DNA of 22,188 bases from Paramacrobiotus richtersi. Its lineage: Eukaryota; Tardigrada; Eutardigrada; Parachela; Macrobiotidae. Shown here in pieces: positions 1-8,769 of the stretch; the first letter of the stretch is position 1; the number at the start of each line of letters is the position of its first letter. The stretch lies in assembly GCA_034698045.1 (NCBI GenBank), contig JAQGAU010000986.1, positions 1 to 22,188 on the forward strand, read 5' to 3'. A program made the position numbers and the translations under genes. The notes beneath the pieces were generated by a model that saw only the letters and a program-made list of their open reading frames with translations, was not told the origin of the DNA and searched no databases.

Positions 1-450
1 GGGCGAGACTGGTGAACGGGCGAGGATTTTTTCTCGCCAGCTCGCCCCCCCCCCCCTCGCGCCGCCGCTGGTTCCAGTGATTGTCCAGGGCGGTAATTCT
101 TTTAATAAGGCTAAATAAGCTCCCTCTTTCCGAGTTTCGCGCTTGGATCATTTTGCGGTGGGGACTGGGAAACTCATTAATTTGGTGAATACCGTATGCG
201 CACAGAGACACAATCAACGCTCGTGTTTGCGAAATGTAGGAAAGTACGCAACACTAACTGTTGTTGCTTACTGATAGCTAAGTGACTGGCAAGCCAAAGT
301 GTGGACAGCGGGATAAGAGCCATGCGTTTCGTGCATCTGGTCTCTGCAATAGCCATGTTTGGCAGTTGTTTGCGCCCGCATGCCTGCACCCGGTACGAAA
401 CTGATGATTCGCACCCATTGCGCAAGGAAATCACTTAACCATAACCCGGC
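1..450. other. Non-coding stretch with GC-rich low-complexity start
   Basis: The first 60 bases contain a run of 12 C (45-56) and several short inverted copies of GGGCGAG and CTCGCCC (1-7, 18-24, 41-47), so this end can fold on itself. The remainder up to about 450 holds only short open frames without splice or homology support. I see no gene here. Confidence 0.5.
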
Positions 451-473
451 GACCAGACGGGGAACAGAGTTGA

Positions 474-830
474 ATTCGTGGTCAGAGGCGGCCCATGTCC
501 AGAGGCCCTCGACGACGGAAAATCACAGCCTCAAGATTATATTACGGAAGTGGACAACCCGGATGCCCGGAACAACAGCTTAGAGATGGCCGCCACCCAC
601 CTCAAAGCGGCGCCGCTGGGAAAGGTGCGTCCAAAGGTGAAACTCCAGAGGTTGCGGCCCGGGGTGACCAAGAGCGGCAGCAAGGCCAGGAAGTCCGGTT
701 CGGTGGGGAATGAGATGAAACCGTTTATCTAGAACCGGGAGAAGAAGACAACTTAGACAATATACAGTGCCCTGCACTCAAACAGATATCAAGAAAGACA
801 TGCTTTTCAAAGATCCGATCGATTTTTGCA
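474..830 (+). other. GC-rich coding-like relic with one in-frame stop
   Basis: One plus frame is open from just after a TGA at 471-473 to a TAA at 831-833 except for a single TGA at 711-713. The stretch is clearly richer in G and C than its surroundings. Its translation before the stop is rich in R, G, P, Q and E (for example RGQRRP, RGPRRRK, QERQQGQEV), and after the stop it is acidic (EPGEEDNLDN). Such composition occurs in low-complexity tails of RNA-binding proteins, for example Y-box proteins, but no cold-shock domain is present, so no family is assigned. It could be an exon, a decayed retrocopy or chance. A second plus frame (478-732) is also open, so the reading frame is uncertain. Confidence 0.2.
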
Positions 831-1162
831 TAATTATTATACTTTGTAGGAAAAACCGGGAGAGTCATAAATGGAGCTATGGACTGCGACCTACTTATCG
901 TGACGGCTGGCGATCTGGATGTCTTCCTACGGATGTGCCATATAATATGGCCATAGTGTGTAATTATTATGTAGTTAATTATGGTAAATATGGTATGACA
1001 ACGGATTCACTCGCAAAGCGATTGTCTCCGGGCTTCGTTTCGTATTTCTTTTATCTCAGCAAGTATGCGGCATAACTGCCACCTGCGATGAAACAAATAT
1101 AGAAAAAGGTCGAAGGTTATGCCACCACCTATCAGGAGAATTTTGAGTCATGATTATGCTAA

Positions 1163-1252
1163 GGGTTTCGCCGATGGCCATATGTATCGGAGTTTTCCTC
1201 GTAATTTGAAATAATCATGAAAACCCAGATACATATCGCCACGGCAAAACGC
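1163..1252. repeat. Long imperfect hairpin (pre-miRNA-like or foldback element)
   Basis: The left arm (1163-1197) and the reverse complement of the right arm (1219-1252) match at about 29 of 34 aligned positions with one single-base bulge. The loop is about 21 nt (1198-1218). The longest uninterrupted pairing is ATATGTATC with its complement. A second pair, TCATGATTAT (1149-1158) and ATAATCATGA (1211-1220), is also complementary and lies at the loop edge. Size, arm length and small mismatches fit an animal microRNA precursor, but a foldback transposon remnant would look the same. Confidence 0.55.
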
Positions 1253-1753
1253 GCTCTTGACCTGGCTCCGTACGTGTCACTTTGGTGCAGTTTCCCTGCA
1301 ACAACCAGTACAGTTATTAATCATCTCATCTTGTATATTATGACTTTAGTGTTCGACGACCAGATTGAGTATTAATATGAAACAACACTTGATGCACAGA
1401 GAGCATGACATTTCCCTTTTTGTAACACTACAGATACGCTTAAGAAAAGCAGCAATTTTCCTTAGGTTATCCATTCGAATTCAAGTAGAAAATGCGTTAA
1501 AAAATATTAGATCGAGATGTTGGACGTTTCCGTGGTCTACGTAGTACGTTTGTGCGATGTGTACTGCATGTGGTAAAGATTAACTGTTGGTCCGAGCCGC
1601 GACTCACCCGCGTCCTTCAATAAGAACAAGTTGGCTGAGCTGGTTATCGATATCGCAGAGTAACCCTCCACAGCACGCTATAAACCAGCAGCATTTCAAG
1701 ATTTGCCTTCCGGAGGGCAGTACCAAAGTGTAGCAACAATTAATTAATTTTCG

Positions 1754-1820
1754 CGTAGCGTTATATGCATCTAATCACTTATACTATCTGTATAACTTAT
1801 TACATGCGTATAACGCTTCG
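1754..1820. repeat. Inverted repeat with 17-bp imperfect arms
   Basis: The arms are 1754-1770 and 1804-1820. The inner 14 bp (AGCGTTATATGCAT and ATGCGTATAACGCT) pair with one mismatch, and the loop is 33 nt of AT-rich sequence. It could be a short hairpin or the ends of a tiny non-autonomous element. No flanking target-site duplication was evident. Confidence 0.4.
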
Positions 1821-2263
1821 TGTAGTTCATACCGCAGTAACAAGATTCATCATCGCCGACTGCTGACAATAAACAGAACAATAATTTTCGAATAGCTAGT
1901 GCCAAATAGGAATCCGTCAATCCGTCATATGGTCCCTACTTCTTTGGTTATATCGTAACATATAGTGATATATCGAGTATTTAACGAGAATGCAGTTTGC
2001 GATTCTGTATAAAATGGTTTGTCCAAAATTTACATCGGATCGAATCAGTCCGATATCATCCCGTCTACCAACGCAGCGTTTCTTACTTCGCCCGGCGATC
2101 AAGCGCTACAAACGCCGAATCGCCGATCGATCACACGGGTAAAGATTATTCTGCTTGAAAAGGTTGTAAACAGATAATAATAATACCAAGCCGTGCTGAA
2201 AACGGTGATAAATAAGGTCTCGTCAGCAGATATATCTCGTATCAGCTGCGGATACCTTGTACA

Positions 2264-2446
2264 TCACCGTGTTCTTGGTATCGATACCGGTCCTTGACTG
2301 TCACTGGTATGGATACCGGTAAGATTAGAAGATGTACAGGATACACCTAATTCAGGTGCGCAATAGAAAGTCATATCGAAGTTGAACTTACAATGCACAC
2401 AGAAACAAAATACTAAACACATTTTCACAACCGTGAACAGTTGCAT
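2264..2446 (-). CDS. Candidate small secreted peptide, two-exon model (copy 1)
   Basis: On the minus strand an ATG at 2446 opens an 18-codon exon (starting MQLFTVV, then a hydrophobic, cysteine-rich stretch), which looks like a signal peptide. It ends at 2392 before a canonical GTAAGT donor (2391-2386). A possible acceptor (TTAG, 2347-2350) lets the frame continue from 2346 to a TGA at 2264-2266, giving a peptide of about 45 residues. The 45-bp intron is very short for this window, so the second exon is weak. The frame is also open without splicing over part of this span. A diverged copy of the first exon, with the same length and donor, lies at 2828-2882. Confidence 0.25.
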   Translation of the reverse strand: MQLFTVVKMCLVFCFCVHCKFNFDMTFYCAPELGVSCTSSNLTGIHTSDSQGPVSIPRTR

Positions 2447-2737
2447 TGTGGTATACGTGGTGTGCTGAAGAAACATAAAAATATATAGCATACCAAAAAT
2501 GAAAAATCCACCCGCTATGGAACGTGATCGGTTTACCAACCTGTGAGTAAAGATTGCTTGTTTTACTCCTGCTGGTTGATTTCTCCGTCGCGACCAGAAA
2601 AATGAAAACACCCGAGGTAATTAGATCGCCGTTTCAGACCAAAGTTCGTGCACGGGAGACATCACAGAGACCAGTAAGATTAGAAGCTATTTTATCGTGT
2701 CAACAATGTTTCTGGGCCACTGCCAAATAAAACACCC

Positions 2738-2766
2738 ATTAGAAGCTGCGCTCCGTAGCTTCTAAT
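2738..2766. repeat. Perfect 10-bp-arm hairpin
   Basis: ATTAGAAGCT (2738-2747) and AGCTTCTAAT (2757-2766) are exact complements around a 9-nt loop. The same AGATTAGAAG word occurs near 2320 and near 2676, so the hairpin arms are related to a local dispersed motif. A transcript from either strand would form the stem. Confidence 0.45.
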
Positions 2767-2827
2767 CTAACAGATGACTGCTGTGGAGCCTGCGCATGTT
2801 ACACCTGCAAACACACTCGAAACTTAC

Positions 2828-2882
2828 AATCCGCACAGGTATAACATGCTATATAAATTTTCACAACCATGAAAGCTTGCAC
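2828..2882 (-). pseudogene. Diverged copy of the signal-peptide-like exon (copy 2)
   Basis: This 55-bp minus-strand segment aligns with 2446-2392, has exactly the same length, and ends at the same GTAAGT donor (2827-2822). The position of the copy-1 ATG is GTG here. An internal ATG 15 bases on could start a shorter peptide (MVVKIYIA). No convincing second exon follows. I read it as a decayed tandem duplicate. Confidence 0.3.
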
Positions 2883-3099
2883 TGTCGCAGTTTGCTGACA
2901 ATGCAATGAGTCTTGCAATGACATTGCAAGGTACAAATGCATAGCGTAATCAAATACAGCAGTTCCCGAGGTAGGCTTGCTGAGTGAGAATACCTGCGTG
3001 ACTGGATCGATGGATGTGCATCCCGCTGCTGAATCCACCCGATAAACAATGCTGCCGGGACTATACACCGGATTTAATTAGATTTCCGGTTCAGATCGA

Positions 3100-6000
3100 T
3101 CGAGTCAGAGTCTTCCAACGTTCACCAAGATGGTCTGTCGTCACAATCCATAATTACTGTAAACATAATTATAAGAAGGAAGGCCAGATTTCCCGGATGT
3201 AAATTGATAGCCCGAAAAAACTACGGCTTCCGTGCGAAAACTGCAGTCTGCACGTACCGCGCATCTAACTAGCTCTGGTGGTTTTCATGTTACGTAGACT
3301 TGTTTGGCCGGCAGGACCCAGCCGCGGTGCGATTAAAATCCACTCATCTCGCCAGCCCGTATTTGCCCTCTCGCCCGTTGCTTATTTGGTTGTCCCTGAT
3401 TTTGCGCATTATATTGATTTTTGCGAACCACGATGATGCAGCTGCTTACGGCTGTAATAACTTACGTGGTGAGGTATGCTTGTGCCAGATCGAGACATTT
3501 TCCATGGTTACGTCGGATCGGGATAGCTCGGGTAATTTACGGCTCGGATAACAACAACGTCGTATCCCTATACCAAAGTGCAAACAACCGCAGCAACATT
3601 TTTGGAAGAATGGTCTGGCTTACTATCAACATGGCATGCATGGGCGCAGACCAATCTTTGGCCGCATGGTGCGCAACATGCATTGTTGATATATATTTTC
3701 TTGACTAAACATAATGCGCTATAGGATACTAAGTTCGCTAGGAAGTTTGTGCCTGCAAAGTTTATGTACAGGCTACAGCCTGAAATTTGCGTTGCTTAAA
3801 GGTTGGGTACATAATGTTTAGCAGACTGCAGACTGACCTTGAGCTCTTTCTCAGTGAACAGACGGAACATGTCGTATTTTCTGTTGCTGTGCACATTCGC
3901 TAACGTAACTGCTTTCAGTTGCTAGTGCCCTGTTAATCACTCAACAGCGGTTGTACATAGTCTGTTATATTGTAGCGCCCTGAAGGACCCACCGTCAGAA
4001 GCAAGTATGATAGCAGCTGCGTCGCGCTATACTAGTTTACAACGTGGGGTCGTGGGAGGCACGCAAAACGTAACAGTATGTAGCTGTAATAGCTCACTGG
4101 TAGAGTCAAACAATTAGTGTAGAATTGCAGCATCAAGTGTGTAACATTTAGCATTATTGTAGAATGTAGTACTGTAACAGTTAGTTCGAAATATTATGTA
4201 CAATAAAATAATAATGGATTACGCAGCTGTAAAGATATTATATTACGGTACAAGACATTTGTACCGTATCCGCTTGCTATAAAAGCATGGCCTACGTGCG
4301 CTGTAGCCGGTACATTTTGAGCCACTGCTACTGCGGTTTCGGATATGACACAAAGCGCGCCACTCTATGCATAATGCGTTAGCGTATCAAAGGGAATCGG
4401 CAACAATGAAAAACGATGAAACAAGCGGGCTTTCAAAGCCTGTTAAAACACAACAGAATCCATCGTTAAAATTAATCATCGCACCGCAACCGAGTCGTCA
4501 TTGATAAGTATGTCAGAATCTTACATAAAAAAGCATAGTATGCGGGTGAACGACCTGCGCCGACCAAACAGGCGAAAATAGATGGCAGTTCAGCGTCATT
4601 TCCTAGAACTGTCGCAAGTGTGTAGATCTCTCGCTAAGTGATATCTCCTATTGTGGCCATATTCTCTGTTGTGTGCCATCCTATTGTCCTAGCATGTGAC
4701 ATGCTATGGCACTCGATGTTTGTGCCTCTCTAGAGTTCTTTCCCTCATTAGTTGTCTGATAGCTTCGCTAATATCCAGTTAGTTGTGCAAATAGCCTACC
4801 GGCTAGTCCGTACGTTGTATGCTTGCTATGCATATATGATGCTCATCGCATTATACTTCAGAGAGCGCTTATAAATGTCTTCGCTTCGCGTACATCTCTG
4901 TCCCCCTGTCTGGGCACGCCACATCCCACATCCTCCACATCCCCCATGCCCTTAACAGACCCTTTCACAGCCGAAAGTCATCAACAACAATGACCCGCAT
5001 ACGAGGTTTCTGCAATTAGAAGTTAGATCTCCCAGCTGGTACACTTGTGCGATAAGCTGAACGGCACAGTCCGAGTGGATGTCAGTTATGCCAGAATATT
5101 AATCCGGCAGGCCGTAAGATCACAGAACTCATTATAGAGGGGATATTACCTCGCGCACAGTAACTCGACAACAGCTAGCGCACAGCATAACGTAATCTAC
5201 AGTCCGGGTGACTGGTCCCTGTATTGTGCACAACGCAGTACCACCTATACTTAAGTGTAATCCAGTATGTAACGTATGCGCAGAATCAATGTATCAGCCT
5301 TAGCGGTATGTACCGCATCGTAGCACTGTAACGAAAGGGTTGGAAAAATATTCACATAATCACAGCACTGTAGCGGCAAAACAAAAACAACTAACAAAAT
5401 ATATACGCAGAATTAAAGTAAGCAGTACACACTGTAGCATCGCGTTGCATCGGAAGGATATGTCAAGACAGCATGGCGTGTGTTTCCATTGCCAACTGCG
5501 AATTAGCGGCGGAATCGCTGTTAATTGACACTAATCGTCCGCCGTTATAAAACAACAAGAAGTACCGTTTTATTAATTGCAGGTGAATAATACACTAATC
5601 ACCGGTCGCAGCCAGTTTAACGGCAGTGACTAGTTAATTATAAAAGGTCCTGAAGGATCCGGTCCACCGTATCCCGCTTCTTTGCCGTTCCGGGGCAGTA
5701 GACAGTTTGCCGCCGGCAGTTATGGAGCCTTCCGCAGTATGTAACGTAGGTTTTACCCGTTACTTTTACCCGTGAAATAAAAGTTACCCAGCTGCCTGAT
5801 CCTGATGGAACGTATATAGCGTTAGGAACATTCCACGCATGTAGTTTGTGACAAAGGCTTTTAGCTTGTCAGTTGTCACCGTCCCTTTAGGGCACGGATT
5901 TATAACTAGATAATAAGATGTACGGCGAGTTTCCTGGCCGTCATGTCGACTCATGTGTAATGCTGCAGGATCGCCCGGTCCTGACTGGTGACTGCTGACA

Positions 6001-6130
6001 AGTGAGTGCTGACTAGTACTAGCCGCATTCTATGCATGGGTGGGTAATAATACTGCGTAATAGCGTATAGTTTATTAATGCATTACTCACAGCGTAAATC
6101 GCTGTATGATTGGTCATGACGTCAAATGCG
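3100..6130. other. Long gene-poor region
   Basis: Three kilobases hold no open frame that I can support on either strand. There is an isolated TATAAAAG at 4278-4285 with no gene after it, a perfect palindrome at 4690-4706, and a C-rich CACATCC-like stretch near 4918-4951. A short word CCTGAAGGA followed by a CCACCGT motif occurs near 3980 and again near 5650. Confidence 0.5.
4690..4706. repeat. 17-nt palindrome
   Basis: TAGCATGT and ACATGCTA are exact complements around a single G. It may be a chance dyad or a protein-binding site. No gene lies close enough to suggest a target. Confidence 0.3.
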
Positions 6131-6262
6131 GACTTAAATGCTCATCTCTCTGATGGGAAATATTATAAACGTGAGTACAGCGTTTCGCATCTCTCTCAGT
6201 AGACCTTTCTGTTTAACGACTTTGATATACTGCATACGCTCGGTTGCGTGCGCTGTGCCAGA

Positions 6263-6513
6263 TCACCTTTGCAAACTGTTGTGCTCGTGTCGATCGATAC
6301 GCCGCTGCCTTTTCATTGCATCTTGGTGCTAACGTTGATCCACAGTTGTGTTGTGGGGATTTGATATACGTATTGTGGGAATTTGCTCTTTGCTGTCTGG
6401 GCCTGGCGTTGTTTTTCGTAGTCTGTCCCGTGTTTGTTGACTGTTGTAAGAGAGTGGTGCTTGAGCGTTTTCGAAAGTTTGTTTCAGACGTTAAACCGTT
6501 AAAATACAACTGA
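6263..6513 (+). CDS. Possible terminal exon with one membrane segment
   Basis: After a weak acceptor (GTGCCAG, ending 6262) a plus frame is open to a TGA at 6511-6513. It encodes a strongly hydrophobic run of roughly 25 residues (LIYVLWEFALCCLGLALFF and on), followed by a basic, cysteine-containing tail (DCCKRVVLERFRKF). That pattern fits a single-pass membrane protein end. No upstream exon was found, and T-rich DNA can give such a frame by chance. Confidence 0.18.
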
Positions 6514-6581
6514 TACAGTTCACTTCGTTATTAAATTTGATTCAGTTTCAATTACAATTACCGATTACGCAGTATCCAGAA

Positions 6582-7891
6582 ATGGCATACAGCAAAGAGG
6601 ATTTCATCAAGGATATCAGCAACACCATTAACGAAAATGGAGCTTTATTACAGGGATCGGCAACGAACGTCTACGGAAAGAGATACTTCCTGAACTTTAT
6701 ACAGCTTATAAACCCAAAAAACGGGGGGAGTGGGATGCCAGCCCGGGATGGAAGAAAACTTTTGCATGGACGCATTCGATTTCACCAGATGACATACACG
6801 GAATGATTTTACTTATGGAGCCTTTGGCAAAGGCTATGAAGCCTAACTTTTGCAGCCCTGATGGCATAGCTTTATCAGTCATCACAGAAACGGATGGGAA
6901 GCAGGATGACATTTGGGGATCGTGTGGGAACACTGATAACAGCCATGAATGGCAGAACTGTACAAAATGTCGATACAAGTGCGTACCGACCGTAAAAAAC
7001 TTTACACATATATTGGATGGACTGTGCCGTAACATTAACGCCGGTAATCGAACACATTCTCCTGAAAAATTAATGAGAGGGAAGAAACGCAGCCAGTTTG
7101 ATCCGACACCGCTGTGCACAGAGCATAATATTTTACCGCTCAATATGGCTTTAACGAAAGCGCACCAAACGGTGGGTAAGACGCAGAAATTCGACGTAGA
7201 CCTGTGGGCCAGTTTCACGGATGAATTGCTACAGCAGATAATCGAGCGATCCAAACGGGTAATAATATTCCAGTTTTATTTTCACCCGACATTCAACTCA
7301 CTGGGTGTCAACGAAAAAGGCTCGAACTATCAAATCGACCGGAAATATCAGTATCTGAAAGTTAAGCCAGATTTCTTAGGTCATGACGGTGGTAACAAGA
7401 GTCTCGGTCTGGCACAGCATTTGGCATACTTTGCTGCCGATCATGTTAAAAAATATACTGCTACAATTCTTCAGGTTCAAAGCGAACTGAAGAAACGAGC
7501 AGCGTTGGAGAATGCTACTATTAATTTTTCGAACCTGGATTTCGAAGACGACAAACCGTCGTGCTCAAGCACACTGGACAAGAAAGGCACCGCAAACATC
7601 AAGCACGACGAAACGTCGCTTACGCGGGCTTCGGTTGACGAAGGAACCACAAATGTTAAAGAAGACAAACCGTCGCATTCGAGCGCCGTAGACAAGAAAG
7701 CAACCGCAAAGATCAAAAGCGACGATCCATCCCGTACACACACTTCGGTTGAGAAAGGAACTCTAAATATCGAAGATAATAAACCGTCGCATTCAAGCTC
7801 TTCGGACGAGAATCGGATTGTACAACTACAGCTGAAATACGATAGTGTTGTAGCTGCCTTGGTTGAGTTTTACACGGACTATTTTGACTGA
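6582..7891 (+). CDS. Unrecognised intronless protein with C-terminal repeats; 5' frame break
   Basis: The secure part runs from an ATG at 6803 to a TGA at 7889-7891 (362 aa). Coding-like sequence continues upstream in the same frame back to 6632 (including KKRGEWDASPGWKKTFAWTH). Further upstream it appears in another frame from an ATG at 6582 (MAYSKEDFIKDISNTINENG). The full 5' end is therefore broken by a frameshift between about 6632 and 6680. A 62-bp intron, 6669-6730, would also join the frames, but its acceptor is purine-rich and unconvincing. The protein has no signal peptide or membrane segment. A cysteine cluster (CGNTDNSHEWQNCTKCRYKC, near residues 40-59 of the 362-aa form) could bind zinc. 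The last 110 residues carry a repeat tract. I do not recognise the family. Confidence 0.6.
7546..7815 (+). repeat. Five-unit coding tandem repeat of about 19-21 residues
   Basis: The tract inside the preceding gene alternates two unit types. Units 1, 3 and 5 read like DDKPSxSS..DKK, and units 2 and 4 read like DxxSxTxxSV(D/E)xGT. This makes a higher-order period near 40 residues (about 120 nt). The sequence is rich in D, K, S and T and is probably disordered. The repeat is visible at DNA level (AAACCGTCG recurs three times; GCTTCGGTTGA or ACTTCGGTTGA twice). Confidence 0.6.
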
Positions 7892-7894
7892 CGA

Positions 7895-8620
7895 GCACTC
7901 ATGCTCGATGCTTTGGCTCCAACTAGAAGCGCTTTGGCTGGATCAGCGACGATGTCAAGTTGTCAACTAACTTCCTGCAGGGAATATTGACGGCTGCTAC
8001 GGTATGCTTCGTATGGCTGCTTGGTTTTTACTTTGTTGTTGACAGTAATTAGCTTTGTGCTTTCATTCACAACATATTGATCCCGCCCGCATGCTCTTCC
8101 TCTCTGTTGAATTCATGTCTAGCGATTGTAGCAGTGAACTCCCTGTTACTTTTTTACTTTGCAAAAAACAAAACTATAAAAAGGCCATTTCTCTGTTATT
8201 GCGCTACGGAGCCACCCGTCCGTAGTCTTGTCGGGGAGAAAGATAAAGGTCATTGTAGCAAAAGACCATGTCTGATGCTGTTGCTCGAGTCCATGCCCAA
8301 AAGAGGCGGACAATGTCTTGATGCTGACCTTTCTTGCTTCGTTCCACGGCACAAACGACTATCTATAAAAAAATAATAAAAAGTCAGCAAAGTTTTCAGT
8401 TTCAGTACTTAAATCCACACGAATGTAAAACGACATAAACAGATATTCAAATATACCACGACAAATAAACGAAAATGTTGAAAATACAAAAGCCGCTACG
8501 AATAAAGCAGATGTCAGTAGTATATTTACGTAAACAAAGCGAGTTTTACTTAAGTACAGTTCGGGTCAAGAACCTAAATTTACTTGAGAGATTCTGATTA
8601 CACAACCAATACCGCATATT
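7895..8620. other. Intergenic region downstream of the repeat-bearing gene
   Basis: No supported gene is visible. An AATAAA at 8375-8380 is the first clear plus-strand polyadenylation hexamer after the gene ending at 7891, but it lies almost 490 bp away. A closer variant signal may be used. Confidence 0.35.
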
Positions 8621-8625
8621 GAGCC

Positions 8626-8769
8626 ATGGACAATAGCCAACAGAATACTAAAGCCTATACGAGTACTAAAGTAATGGAAAACTGCAACGGTTACATCGAG
8701 GAATTAAACGAAGCACTGTGGACTGGATCGCCAGTGGCAGCACGAAACTTACACCAGTTAAAACGTTAG
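8626..8769 (+). CDS. Small ORF overlapping the GR gene A stop codon
   Basis: A 47-codon frame starts with ATG in a favourable context (GCCATGG) and ends in TAG at 8767-8769. It begins MDNSQQNTKAY and ends VAARNLHQLKR. It overlaps, on the opposite strand, the stop codon of GR gene A (8768-8766). The composition is plausible for a real peptide, but there is no homologue in the window and chance cannot be excluded. Confidence 0.2.
   Translation: MDNSQQNTKAYTSTKVMENCNGYIEELNEALWTGSPVAARNLHQLKR

Larger units (their letters stand above)
834..2260. other. Intergenic region with hairpins, no gene seen
   Basis: Open frames here are short and unsupported. The only notable structure is two inverted repeats, at 1163-1252 and 1754-1820, listed separately. 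Confidence 0.5.

Noticed and set aside
767-1075. 102-codon plus-strand frame
   Set aside because: No domain, splice or composition support. AT-rich DNA gives such frames readily.
3430-3708. Plus-strand frame starting MMQLLTAV, faintly like the minus-strand signal-peptide exon near 2446
   Set aside because: Similarity covers only about 27 bases at modest identity, there is no matching donor, and the remaining frame looks random.
5340-5528. 62-codon plus-strand frame with two cysteines near the end
   Set aside because: Random-looking composition and no homologue or splice context in the window.
6213-6509. 98-codon minus-strand frame opposite the possible membrane exon
   Set aside because: Rich in N, T, Q and R with no domain or splice support. 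It is the complement of a T-rich stretch.
6706-7254. 182-codon minus-strand frame
   Set aside because: It is antisense to the repeat-bearing plus-strand gene, whose frame extends much further on both sides.
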